From Vanilla planifolia (taxonomy: Eukaryota; Streptophyta; Magnoliopsida; Asparagales; Orchidaceae): DNA of 64,000 bases. Positions within the stretch are counted from its first letter, which is position 1, and every line of letters begins with the position of its first letter. This document shows positions 34,855 to 45,685 of this stretch, in pieces. A program made the translations under genes and the position numbers. A model generated the notes under the pieces. The model searched no databases. It was not told where the DNA came from and worked only from the letters and a program-made list of their open reading frames with translations. The stretch lies in NCBI GenBank assembly GCA_023846275.1, contig CM043870.1:16476385-16540384 (forward strand), given 5' to 3'.

Positions 34855-36030
34855 CTAATATCAAAGGTTTTAAATTATTCCAAATAAATATTAAAAGTAT
34901 ATTTTTAAATGGGATTATCAAAGAAGAAATGCATGTAGAATACTTCGAAGAATTTAAAAATCACATTTATCCTAAGTGTATTGATTGAAGAAAGACCTTT
35001 ACGGATAAAAATAAGCAACAAAGGCTTGGTATGAGAGATTAAAAAAAATTAGCTTAATAACGAGTTTAGAAAGGGAAATGTGGACAACACTCTATTTATC
35101 AAAAATCAAAGTGACGACCTTATCTTAATGCAAATCTACACAGATGATTTCATCTTTGGATCCATTAGCTAAGGTCTACTTGAAGAATTTGCTAAGATGA
35201 TGAACTTAAAGCTTGAGATGAGTCTAATAAGGGAGTTAGTATACTTGTTAGGATTCCAAGTGAAACAAGATTTTAGAAGAATTTTATTTCATAAACAAAT
35301 ATTTGAATGAAATGCTCAAGAAATTTGACTAGCAAAACTTTGAAGTCATCTGCCCTTCAACCATATTGGAAAAGGATGAGAAAAGAAAATCAATAGATCT
35401 TATGTTATATAAAGGTGTTATATGATCATTGCTCTATTTGATGGATAATAGAACATACATAATATTTAATGTAGGCCTATGTGCTAGATTCTCAACTTGT
35501 CCAAAAAAGTCATACCTAAAAGCAAATAAGAGGATTTTTAGATATTTGATCAAAATCGACAATCTAGGAATTTGGTACCCTATAAATGAATTTTTTTTGT
35601 TATGTTATATTCAAGATGAAGGGTAGATAGAAAGAGAACATCTAAAATTTGTGTAATTTTTGAAATTCTTTCATCCCTTAGTCATGCAAAAAATAGAGCA
35701 TGGTTTCATTATGTACTATGGAAGCCAAATATGTAGCTTTGGGTGATAATGTAGCACAAATTTGTGGTTTAAAAGATAACTAGATGACTTTAGTTTGTAA
35801 TTATAACCCATCCCTATTAGAAGTGATAATATTAGTAACATATGCTTTATTAAGAATTTAATTCAACACTCAAGGACCAAGAACATAGAGATTAGACACC
35901 ATTTTATTAAGTATCAATTTGAAAGGAATGAAAGAAATATTCAATTAGCCCTTATCCATGATATAACTTATGGATATTTTACCCCTTACAAAGAATGTTT
36001 TTATCAAATTAAAAGAGAATTAGGTTGTTT
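34855..36030 (+). pseudogene. Sirevirus-like Copia reverse transcriptase and RNase H
   Basis: Plus-strand pol. RT: KGFKLFQINIKSIFLNGIIK (34864-34925, family KLYQMDVKSAFLNG), EEMHVEYFEEF, then DNTLFIK and QIYTDDFIFG at 35131-35160, where the catalytic YVDD is YTDD. Then RELVYLLGFQVKQ and LCARFSTCPKKSYLKANKRI (about 35480-35540). RNase H: frame-shifted AxAEYVALG relic near 35725-35750 and NIEIRHHFIKYQFER near 35881-35930. Frameshifts and stops throughout. It probably continues the pol of 28474-31710, since only about 60 residues are missing between the two parts. Confidence 0.88.
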
Positions 36031-36240
36031 ATGGGGTTAATAATCTCCTTTTTTTATGATGATAAATCAACCAAATATATGATATAAAATTAAGTTCAAA
36101 CAAAATAATAGATCAATAATTTCATTAGCCATTGTACATATGAAAGAAGAAATAACATGTGGTGGAGCTCCCCCTCATGATAGAACTCTCCTTAAACCTA
36201 ATCTTAAGTCTTTTCTCCTCCTTTTATCATCATGAAAAAG
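36031..36240 (+). other. Copia 3' untranslated region ending in a polypurine-tract relic
   Basis: After RNase H comes a purine/pyrimidine-skewed stretch with gagctccccctcatgat and tttatcatcatgaaaaag (36223-36240). This resembles the Sirevirus sequence upstream of the 3' LTR (gtcatcatcaaaaagggggag), minus its G run. Confidence 0.55.
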
Positions 36241-36903
36241 CACTTTAATATGATGGAGTTACTTATTTGAGTTATTTTTTGGTGATGCATTAGGTGCACT
36301 ATATTTAAGATTAAAATTAAGTCTTTTTAATTTTTTAATTAATAAAAAAAATTTAACTTAAGCACCCACTCCTCAACTAACCCCAAAGGCTGAATACAAG
36401 TAGTTGAAAATGCTAAGCATTGGGCCTTGGGGTGCCTTGGGTTAGGAGACTAGTTGAAACCAAGTCGATTAAGGCTCGATTTAGGCTTACCAAGTCTAGT
36501 CAGACTTGAAATTTTAAGTAATGGGATTTGGTCAAATCAGGCCTATGTATGCTTGTAAGTGACTTAGGTCATGACCATCCAAGAGCACAAAAGCTAGCTA
36601 ACTCCATTAGGCTACTTTACCCATGTGGAGAAACTAAGATAAAAGCCAAACTTAATATATATTTTTGTAATTTGGGATGAAAGTAGACATGGGTTTTGGC
36701 TGAACCACCTAAGAATTCTTTGAGCCTCTCTTTTGTTGTTGTGTAATTTTTTTTTGCATTTTATCAAACAATATTCCTAAAACAAAACTTTTATTATAAA
36801 GCATAAAATTTTTCTTTACATGAAAAGGCTTTTCAAAATGAAAAAGTTTTGTTAAAAGCATAATTCACCCCTCTCTTATGTGTTAAATCTCATAGGATTC
36901 ACA
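36241..36903 (+). mobile_element. family-2 Copia LTR, 5' copy (LTR A)
   Basis: Homologous to 38093-40011: 20 identical bases ctaagcattgggccttgggg at 36413-36432 and 38573-38592, then gttaggagactag, then the tail aattcacccctctctt...gattcaca ending at 36903. A primer site follows. It lacks roughly 290 bases near its start and about 85 internally compared with the other copy. Confidence 0.85.
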
Positions 36904-36908
36904 TTAAG

Positions 36909-36920
36909 TGGTATCAAAGG
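36909..36920 (+). other. primer-binding site
   Basis: TGGTATCAAAGG, two changes from TGGTATCAGAGC, five bases after LTR A. Confidence 0.85.
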
Positions 36921-36949
36921 TTTTTATTAAAATAAAAAAGATTTCTAAG

Positions 36950-37700
36950 ACAAGATCCTTATGACTCTTCCATATGTTGAAAACAATGCGATCTTGTCTG
37001 AGAGAGTACAGACACTGGCCACCTTTATTTCAAGGGTGAGTTTTATCTTTATTAGAAATATACTGCATTTATTTTTAGAATATGTCAATTTGAAAATATG
37101 AGATATTATTGAACATCCATTTGATTTTCAACTAAGATTGTTAGTTATGAAGAAGTGATAAAATAATTAGGTGAACTCTCTTATGCAGAGAAACATAGAG
37201 TTCACCTTAATTTTTGGGCCACAAATATTTTGTGTTGTGGTTCGGATGCCTCTAAATATAATCGAATCATGAATTTGAAAATAGTATATAAGATTTGGTC
37301 AAAACTTGAAGTTGCATATGAAGATTCCTTTTAAGTTAAGGAGACTAAAGTCAACATTTTTTTTCCATGAATATAAATTATTTCATATGAATCTAGATGA
37401 GAGTATTAAGACCATATTTATAAGATTTATAAATATAATTAATAGCCTTTTTAACCTTGATTAGGAATTTGTTATTGGTGAAAAAGTGAGGAAGATTCTT
37501 TTGGTATTTTCTTAACAACATGATCCTCTTATGATAGCCTTAACAGTAGTAAAGAATATTCACCTATATTACTAGATGAGCTATTCGATGAGCTCTTAAC
37601 AAATGAAATTGAGTTTGCAAGGAAAAAGGGCAAAGAACTTGAGTTGAAATGGAAAAAAAGAAAAAGGAAGAAGAAATTACCTTTATAAGATTGTAAACAT
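36950..37700 (+). pseudogene. Copia gag of the family-2 element
   Basis: Plus-strand gag relic. MTLPYVENNAILSERVQTLA near 36960-37020, IWSKLE-type reading near 37290-37320 (YKIWSKLEVAYED), HEYKLFHMNLDESIKTIFIR at about 37365-37425, INIINSLFNLD, EKVRKILLVFS, and LTNEIEFARKKGKE-like near 37590-37640. This is the complete UBN2-type gag series without a zinc knuckle. No protease, integrase or RT follows before the polypurine tract, so the family-2 copy is an internal-deletion derivative. Confidence 0.8.
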
Positions 37701-38092
37701 TTGAATAAGTTGAATGAGTTATTCTTATCACTCTATTAGAGAAGTATGTGTAGAATAAAGAAATTTAGCTATTATTTGCATCTTCTACCTAATTGGCTGA
37801 TTTTTTTACAAAGTAATTAGCTACAAAAGTTTTTCATAAACTTAAATTGAGCTTAAGTGTAATTAACTCCTTTAAATGATTACCTAATGAAGAAAACTTA
37901 GTGATAGAATTTAGAGGTGTCATAAGCTAGAATTTAATGGTGTATAAGCTATCAATTAGGGGGAGCTATAATGTTGATTATTATATTACATAGTTTGTTA
38001 TTTTCTTATATATTAATTATTTGCTATTATATTTTATTTAATATCATATTTTTAATTCTAGCATTTATTTTATAATAATCAAGAAGGGAGAC
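37701..38092 (+). other. residual 3' internal region and polypurine tract
   Basis: Contains ttagggggagct near 37955-37966 and the tract aagaagggaga at 38081-38091, immediately before LTR B. Pol is deleted. Confidence 0.7.
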
Positions 38093-40011
38093 TGTTGTAC
38101 CATTTAATATTATGATCTAAAAACTAAGTTTAAATTACTAAAGTCTTGTTGAGCATAGAGTTGTTTTAGTTCAATCATTACAGTGCTAGATTTTGGTTGG
38201 GTTTATTAGAGTAAAGACTATAATATTTGATGTGGATGAAGAATGAAGACTCAATTTGTTGATTTTGGAGTTAACGACTAAGCTTTTTGTGAAGTGGTTA
38301 ATCTACAAAAAACTTACATTTTTTAACATCTATATTATTAGCATGTTAAGCCTTTCTTTCTTTTTTTATAGTTGTGACACTTAGAAGCATAATCATGGTT
38401 CATGTATATTTGAATTGTTTTTGGTGATAAATTAGATGTATTATATTTGGGTTTAAAAATTTAGTCTTTTTTAATTTTTAAATTAATACAAAAGTAATTT
38501 AACAAAAAAAATTTAACTTAAGAACCCAATCTTTGACCAAACACAAAAGCTCAGATCAAGTGGCTTGAAGCACTAAGCATTGGGCCTTGGGGTGCTGCGG
38601 GTTAGGAGACTAGCTAGAACTGAGTTGGGTTAAGCTTGACAGTTGGTCAGGGCATAGGACTGTAGCAACTTGGGTTAAATCAAATTAGAACGTCACTTTT
38701 GAAGCCAACTTAGGATTATTGAGTCGAATCAAACTCAAAATTATTAAGTAGTAGGATTGGGTTATATTAGAATCATGTATGCGTGTAGGTGACTTAAGTC
38801 ATGATCTCTCAAAAGCATTAGGGTGAGCCAATACCATTAAGCTTCTTTGTGTAGAGAAACTAAGATAAATGCCAAACTTCATGTACATTTTTGCAATGTG
38901 GGACTAAAAATCGATGCCTGTTTGCATCCAATTGGAAGCAAATCAGTGTTGCCCGATTGCATGTTTTCACGTTCGAAGGATAGAGATCGCGTCAACCACT
39001 TTGAACGATAGAATCCATCTTATTATCCATTCAATAAGCCTAATTGAATGATCATGACTGATTTTATTATTTTGATTAGTACATTTCATTTAGTCATCCA
39101 TATGATAAGCCTGATCGAACAGTGGAGATCTTCTTCGCCTTTGTGAATAGTATTCTTATGCATCTCATCATCCATCTAGCATGCGAGATCTATTAATTCA
39201 GATCAAACTCAATTTGGACTAGATCTAAACCCTTTAATTGATATTTTGATCGAACAATGTGTGTTCTATTCACCCAAATTAAACGATAGTTGCTCTATGT
39301 CTTCTTTTTTCAATTCCTGTAATACCTACCTTTTAGGAAAGGCTATTTTAGCTATTAGAAGGATTATTTAGGCATGTTTTTTGGGTTATAAATAAAGATC
39401 ATTTAATAACATATAAGATTGATAAATCAACTTGAAAAAACTTAAAAACATCTAAGAGAAGTCAAAATTGAGAGCATCAATTTTACCACGTGCTTGTGAA
39501 AGCTACAGGTTCTTTGATTCTTATTTCTACAACTCTTGTCTTCAATCATTTCACATTATTTAAGTAATATTTACATCAATAGTTTATTGTGTTATTCTTT
39601 CTTAAAAAATTGAAATGTGTGAGAGGTTTGTATGCACTATTCTTGTAAAGATTTCACTTTTTCTTATAATCAAATTTCTTGTGATTTTTTATGTCTCATT
39701 GGAACATTAGATTATACTTGGTTTACCCCTACCAGTTTTGACAAAAATAATAGTTAATGGAAGCTCAATCAGAAATCGAAAGTAGATGTAAGCATGGGTT
39801 TTTACTAAACCACCTAAAAAATCTTTGTGCTTCTTTTGTTTTATTTGTGGACAATTTTTCTTCATTTCATCAAACAATATTTCTAAAATATTTTTTTTAT
39901 TACTAAGCATAAAGTTTTTCTTTAATTAAAAAAGTTCTCTAAAATCAAAAAGTTTTATTAAAAGAATAATTCACCACTCCTCTCTTGTTATTAAAACTCA
40001 CCCAATTCACA
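38093..40011 (+). mobile_element. family-2 Copia LTR, 3' copy (LTR B), carrying an insertion
   Basis: Begins TGTTGTACC right after the polypurine tract and ends ATTCACA at 40011. Homologous to LTR A on both sides of an insertion at 38915-39772. Without the insertion it is about 1.05 kb. Confidence 0.85.
38915..39772. mobile_element. 858-bp insertion in LTR B, flanked by AAATCGA
   Basis: LTR A reads straight through this point. The direct repeat AAATCGA is at 38908-38914 and 39773-39779. The insert starts TG, has a TATA box ttataaataa at 39386-39395 and U5-like T-rich sequence later, so it may be a solo LTR. Its 3' end (caatcag) is not a clean CA, and a 7-bp target repeat is not the usual LTR length, so its class is uncertain. 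Confidence 0.65.
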
Positions 40012-41657
40012 TTAGTTTTAAGATAATCAAGATTGAATGATCAAGTGCAAGGTTGAAAAATATTATGAGATAATTTTGTAAGTTGATTTTGCATGTAAAA
40101 TAATTGCATGGAATTCATCTAAAAAAAATTCATACATGTTTTTTTTAAAAGAATTCACTCAAAAAAATACATGTTACAAAATTTCAACTGAACATATAAT
40201 ACATTGTCATCAATATATAATAAAACTAGTTCAATTAGCAAAGTGGATGGACCTTCATAGTGCATTATAATCATATGAATTCTAAGGACTAACATATCGA
40301 ATAAAGTTGTTTAATTATAATACACATATGTCACTTTGACATCAAACACTAGTTAATGATTGGTTCATCAAAATATATGTAAGAAACCCAAAACTAACAT
40401 ATTGTACTCTTTCATTCCATGTACAATACACTTGGCATGATTTTGAGTCCAAATAAGACTACTATGCCTCCAAGTGAAACCTCTACATGATGTACTAGAA
40501 GCTACTGCATCATCGTGCCTAATGTATGACATAGTATTTATTAAATAGTATGTTTAGTTGATTGGTGGCTTATGCAAGTCAATTGAACTTAACCAAAAAC
40601 TTACATTTAATATGTTGTTTTTTGACATTAGATATGTAAAATACAATCATAGCTAACAAAAGAGAAAACTAAGAATTGAGTATAGTATGATAATTGCTTA
40701 TATACTATATGCAATGCATGAAATGTGAATAATATATGGCACATTACCCCTAATGTATGATATTTTACAATTGAACCTAAACATGACAAGCATTTGATAG
40801 CAACAAAATCACAAGTTTTTTAAGATTTATGCTAAATGTCATTGGTCGACGAAATCCCTCTATAGTGCATTACTTTGAGTAAAACATTCTATAAATAGAG
40901 GAAATTATGTTTTTTTTATTGGTTAAACAGATGATATAGAGTTAAAACTTTACTAATACTTTCATTTTCAATACTTAAAAATTTCATCAACTATTTCAAG
41001 TACTAAATCATATTGCATTCATCTCTACATTCCTTCTAACATGTTTTTCAAGTTAGATCAAAGAATTATTACTGCTTATCATTGCATTCCTATTTGAGCT
41101 ATATTGCTTATCAATCGAAGATTTGTAAATTTTGGCTCTTGAGATGAGCTATTATATGAGAAACAATTCTTTTTATTTTTCTTTTCTTGGCCTAACTCTT
41201 AAACATATGGTGTGAAGTGGTAAGCTCTAGCTTTAGGTTGTTAGAGTGTGTGGAATTCGTTATGCCTTATCTAAGGAAAGGCTCAACTATATTGGATTTC
41301 TCCACTTGGTATTGTGAAGGAGTGGCGGTTGAGTGTTTCTCAAGTTAGCATGGTAGTAGGCTTAGGCTCTTAAATTGAGCTAGAACACCTCACATTCTTT
41401 GTCTACCTTCCTTTTTGTTTACATTCTTATTGCTTTTATTATTTAGTCTTAAATGGTTTTACAAAATATTTTTTATTTAGCCTTAACTGCTTAATTACCT
41501 AAAGATTTACAAAAGAGTTATAAATAGTTTTACTAACAACTCAAGTACTACAAAAATTTTAAAAATGAGTGTCACTTCTTTGAAGTTATTTTCAAACACT
41601 TGTGTATCAAATTCACCCTCTCACCCAACCCCCATGTTAGTGTGCCATGGACCTACA
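40012..41657 (+). mobile_element. family-1 Copia LTR, second copy (LTR C)
   Basis: The last 260 bases match the 5' LTR at 28185-28459, including the TATA box (41519-41527), and end CTACA at 41657. A second TATA-like site is at 40890-40897. The start is inferred as abutting LTR B. Probably the 3' LTR of the element starting at 28.2 kb, with the family-2 element nested near its left edge. Confidence 0.65.
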
Positions 41658-42390
41658 TGAATTATTATAAACACCCTCTATTATATTTTGGAAGTAAGAT
41701 GTTAATAACCAACTTAATTATATACTTAATTATATACTTAATCTTTAATATAATCAAGTGATTAAATGTAAATAAAATATTCTAATAAGAACAAAAGTAC
41801 TAGGTGAGCATCTAATAATTAGACAAGTTTTTCTAAATTTTGTTTAAATAAAATCACAGAAGTAAAAAACAAATATCCACAAACGAAATATTCTGATAAA
41901 GAAATGAAATAATACTAAACTTTTCATGTCATTAACATCCAATATCAAAAAAAATTTCTTGACTTATATCTTAGGATATAGTATTCTCTCATTACATCAA
42001 AAATTTCAAACCTTAGTATAATTGATGCATATTTTGTGATATAAATATTAATGAGATTTATAATTCTCATTAGATAAATTTCATAAAATAATCAAATATA
42101 CAAGAAAAGTTAAGATAAAAAGATAAACATAATGAGTAAATTAAATGTCATACCATAAACTATGATGATAAATTAGATGAAAAGTCTAAAATCATATTAG
42201 ATGACATACCAGAACTACGCCAAATGAAATGTGAATGCCAATTACTTTTTTGTTATTTTTAGTTTTCAATATTTTATGCAATTATCTGACCCAATTCCCT
42301 TTAAATTATTATCCTTATTGAATCTGATAATCAAGTCAATAATAACCTCTAATGAACATATATTCAAAATAAATAATATAAAATACTAAA
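41658..42390. other. unassigned AT-rich sequence
   Basis: No motif recognised. A weak primer-like sequence just after LTR C (attattataaac) is too degenerate to use. Confidence 0.45.
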
Positions 42391-42511
42391 TAGATATCTA
42401 ATCCAAAGATCAATATTCTATGATCCAATATATTGCACTTTATGCCCATTAAAAAAATATGGTCTAAAGACTCATGCCCTATGATCCAACATATTATGCA
42501 TGGTGTCATCC

Positions 42512-42520
<9 letters not shown>
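42391..42520. repeat. local direct repeat, also split by the solo LTR
   Basis: tctaatccaaagatcaatat...ctatgatccaat(a)tattgcac (42396-42440) recurs partly at 42479-42500 (ctatgatccaacatatt). It recurs again as tctaaatcaaatattgatac before the solo LTR, continued after it at 45686 by cttgtgatccaacaacac. Confidence 0.65.

Positions 42521-42569
<49 letters not shown>
42512..42569. repeat. (TA)/(TG)n microsatellite
   Basis: TA to 42520, then pure TG from 42521 to 42569, about 24 units. Confidence 0.97.
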
Positions 42570-42572
<3 letters not shown>

Positions 42573-42660
42573 GGTCATGGTACTCACATAAGATAAATAT
42601 CTAAATCAAATATTGATACTGTTACACCCCATTTTTTCCTAGGCTGATTTTTGGCATACA

Positions 42661-42685
42661 TTTTTTTTTTTTTTTTTTTTTTTTT
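42661..42685 (-). repeat. 25-base poly(T), i.e. poly(A) on the LTR sense strand
   Basis: An uninterrupted T run on the plus strand, about 40 bases from the LTR's U5 end. May be simple expansion. Confidence 0.95.
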
Positions 42686-43598
42686 ATATAGACAGCTCAG
42701 ATCGTCCCATACCAACCTGAGCAGCCTACGAAAACATAGGATATAACACATCATTACACACCTACTTTCCTTAACAATGTGGATCCCATCTCCCGGGTAC
42801 ACCGTCAAGTCAGGTTCATGACTCCTGAGTTAACAGATGGACTCGCGCAATGTTACTCCTACTAGACCAAATACTCCTTACCCACACCGGTAGGAGAACC
42901 GATCTAATAGAAGTCTGAACCCCCACGGTTAAGTTCCATAGTCATGTAATGACCTCACCATCAAACAGAAAGATATATAACATCCACAGATAAATGTAGC
43001 ACTCCACTCACCATACTCCAAGACAATAAGATAAGACAGTAAATGGAACTACATTACAAGAATAAGATACAAGTCCACAAGTGTAGTATTGTTCATCCAG
43101 ATACATAATTCCGAATTACCCTCAAATTATATGTAACATATGAGAATAACAGTCTCACTGAAACATCCAACAGCAACAATCAACTAACCAGAATATCTCA
43201 GACAATCACTAATCAGAAATCCTTCACAAGCCTGCTGACCACGATCCCACCTAATCCGGTAGCGTCAAGTCTGCCGAGCCACTGAAAATATATAATACAG
43301 GAATGAGCTACGCCCAGTAGGAAAGTCAGCTAGTAAAACTCACATGCAAGAGAAGGATAATAGCAAAAATACAGGAATACAGCATAATAATGTACGGTGG
43401 ATAGGCACTCTCAGTCCCAGACTCCGACCAACCACAGCCACCCCAGTCACACCAGAGTAGCTCTCCTCTGGGCTACCAGGCAACGTGCCAGTGGGAACGC
43501 CCATCTCGAAACACGTATGGCGCCTAAGCACCCGACACCGCAGTGTCTCTCGTCAATCAATCTCCTGGAGACTACAGACAGATCCAGTCACATAATCT

Positions 43599-43707
43599 CT
43601 AGCCAACGTGAGACACCCCTGCCACCCTAAGGCGCGCAGGCCTACACACTTGGCTAGCCACTGCGAGACACCCCTGCCACCCTCAGGCGCGCAGGCCTAC
43701 ACACATG
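43599..43707. repeat. two 55-bp tandem units inside the solo LTR
   Basis: Copies begin ctagccaacgtgagacaccc at 43599 and ctagccactgcgagacaccc at 43654. They share ctgccaccct-aggcgcgcagg and cctacacac. Confidence 0.9.
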
Positions 43708-45163
43708 GACCAGGAGAGATTGACTCAGCCACCGTCCCAAGGAGTCCTCTACCAACAACTTCCATAGAAGCTCACGCCCCTACAGTCATTGCCAATCTCT
43801 AACTCCAAGATTCGGCAACATGTGTCCAGGTACAACAAGGCGTATACCAGTCTACATGTATACTGTGGAAGCTAAGTCCGAACCGCACAGTTACCTACCA
43901 CAACTACCCTAAAACATCATATAGGGTCTATAGTAGTCCGGTCCAATATGCCAATCCATGAAATATGCCAATACTGAATAAACTGACTCAATCCATGCCG
44001 TTGCCATCAAAGCAACACAATTGTCAATTACTGACTGTTCTGGTAGCATCCGTGTACCATACCTTTGTCTGACTGTTTCCAGCTGTACTGTCATCAGTGA
44101 TAACATTTTTCCCCACTTCAGGAAATTTGTTCTTTACCCACTGATCTCTAGAATTTTCGAAATTTCTCATTTCCAAGTTTTCTGATTTTCCTTGAATTTT
44201 CTAAATGTAAATAATTCCTAAAACTCAATTATCGAATTTTTCCTAAATTTGAAATATCAAATTTTGCATTTTATCCATTTTTTCCCAAAATTCGGAATAA
44301 TTCCCCGAATTTAAAATTTTGCTCTTCACTATACCGCGCCGAATCCCCTGAATCGCATCTTGCCACCGGTTCGGGCTTTCATGCTGAACCAAACCCCGCC
44401 GGTCAGTTATTAATCCGAAATTCAGCCGACGCTTATATATAATATTAATGATTAATATTATTATTATTCTCTTAATAATTCAACTAATCCCTAATTAATC
44501 CTTAATTCGTCTCCTTCCTTCGCCCGTCGTCCGCGAAACCCTAGCCGCCGCAATAGCCGACCAATACGATCATTCCGTCGATTTCCGGCGACTGCGAACA
44601 AGGAGAACATGTTCGTACTATCCTAATGTTCCAATAATGTCGCTAATTTCCTAAGGTTTAAATCGAGTTTTCCGCCGAGCAGTTTCGTCTAATCCTCATG
44701 TTGACAATTCACGAAATTATAGTTCTAGCATTATACAATCATATTAACATGAATAAAGTGGCATATTTAAATCCTCATGCTTGGTAATTTTCCAATTTCG
44801 GCGAAACAAATTAACGTCCCGAAAACCCTAACATGCAATTTTCGATAATTTGTACAATTAGCTTCAAAAATCACATTCGCATGCTTAGATAGAGATTTGC
44901 AAACTAATACATGCTTCAATTTGCTAATTATCTAATTTAAATATCTGAAATTCCTACCTCGAAGACGCCGGCGACGGTGAAGCTCGTCCGCAGTTCGCCG
45001 CAGCTCCTCGCCGAACGAATTTGGTCTCAATCGACTCTCCTCGGTCTCGTGAATCTCCGGGCACAAAAAGCCCCTTGCCAGGCCGCCGGAATCACGCGCC
45101 GTACGCCGGGAATTTCCTCACTATCGCCGTCGAACGAAAACCCTATTCGCTGCTTCGCGAGGG

Positions 45164-45171
45164 TTTTTATA
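45164..45171 (-). promoter_or_regulatory. TATA box of the solo LTR
   Basis: The minus strand reads TATAAAAA in a GC-rich context (cccggggtataaaaaccctc). Transcription would start near 45140 and run leftwards. A possible splice donor, cgaggtagg, lies downstream near 44960. Confidence 0.75.
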
Positions 45172-45221
45172 CCCCGGGCCGACACGGTGAACCCGTTACG
45201 AGTTCGACACGTTTTCGACAC

Positions 45222-45314
45222 GTGAGCACCCGATACGCGCTGTCGACACGCTATCCACACGGTAAGCACACAATACGCGCTGTTGACACGCTATCGACAC
45301 GGTAAGCACCCGAT
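45222..45314 (-). promoter_or_regulatory. 40-bp tandem repeats upstream of the LTR TATA box
   Basis: Unit 1 is 45222-45261 and unit 2 is 45262-45301, followed by 13 bases of a third. They differ at about six positions and share agcac-c-atacgcgctgt and gacacgctat. They lie 50-145 bases upstream of the TATA box, where plant LTR enhancers often sit. Confidence 0.88.
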
Positions 45315-45685
45315 CAGCCGGTTCGATCTCACCCGCCGATCTCGACCGTCCGATCCGCTTATTAGAACGCACACGCAAACTCACCCGGCGAACCGCCTCC
45401 GCCTCCGCTGAACCGTTCCGGTCCGGTTCACGCGCGATAAAAAAAACGATTTCCGGTTTAATTTAATTAGATTTTCGAATTTCTAAAAATCTAATAAATC
45501 CAATTAAATAGGGAAAATTAATTAAAAATTCCTCGGTGCTCCGAAAAATTCCCAAAAGATTTCAGAAATTCCAATAGCCTACAATTGAGTTCCTGGCTCA
45601 TCCTACTGTCGATTCGAAATCATCCAAGCCACAATTAATTTATTAAAGATCAAATACATAAAATTTTACCGGGTATAACAGATAC

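Larger units (their letters stand above)
42620..45680 (-). mobile_element. 3,061-bp solo LTR, probably Ty3/Gypsy
   Basis: Plus-strand ends are TGTTACACCC (42620-42629) and GGGTATAACA (45671-45680), reverse complements with one mismatch. The 5-bp target duplication GATAC lies at 42615-42619 and 45681-45685. No gag, pol, primer site or polypurine tract lies inside, so this is a solo LTR left by LTR-LTR recombination. A TATA box on the minus strand sets the orientation: the LTR runs from 45680 (U3) to 42620 (U5 end). It is far richer in GC and CpG than anything else here. Length and ends suit Tekay/Del-type chromoviruses, but that lineage call is an inference. Confidence 0.9.

Noticed and set aside
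34857..34866. TATCAAAGG after an LTR-like tail as a primer-binding site
   Set aside because: The same bases encode N-I-K-G in the resumed reverse transcriptase (KGFKLFQ), and no leader or gag follows.
36241..40011. A 5-bp target duplication around the family-2 element
   Set aside because: Bases next to LTR A (gaaaaag) and LTR B (ttagt) do not match. The outer junctions have decayed or been rearranged.
41658..41672. Primer site after LTR C, which would make it a 5' LTR
   Set aside because: attattataaac fits the primer consensus too poorly and no gag follows.
44500..44600. gaaaccctagccgccg as the 5' end of a captured host gene
   Set aside because: It lies inside the LTR in the orientation opposite to the LTR promoter, and no exon structure or protein match could be read.
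44977..45305. Open frames of 80-94 codons in the GC-rich part of the solo LTR
   Set aside because: Overlapping frames exist on both strands, as expected from high GC. They cross the 40-bp repeats and TATA box, and show no recognisable domain.
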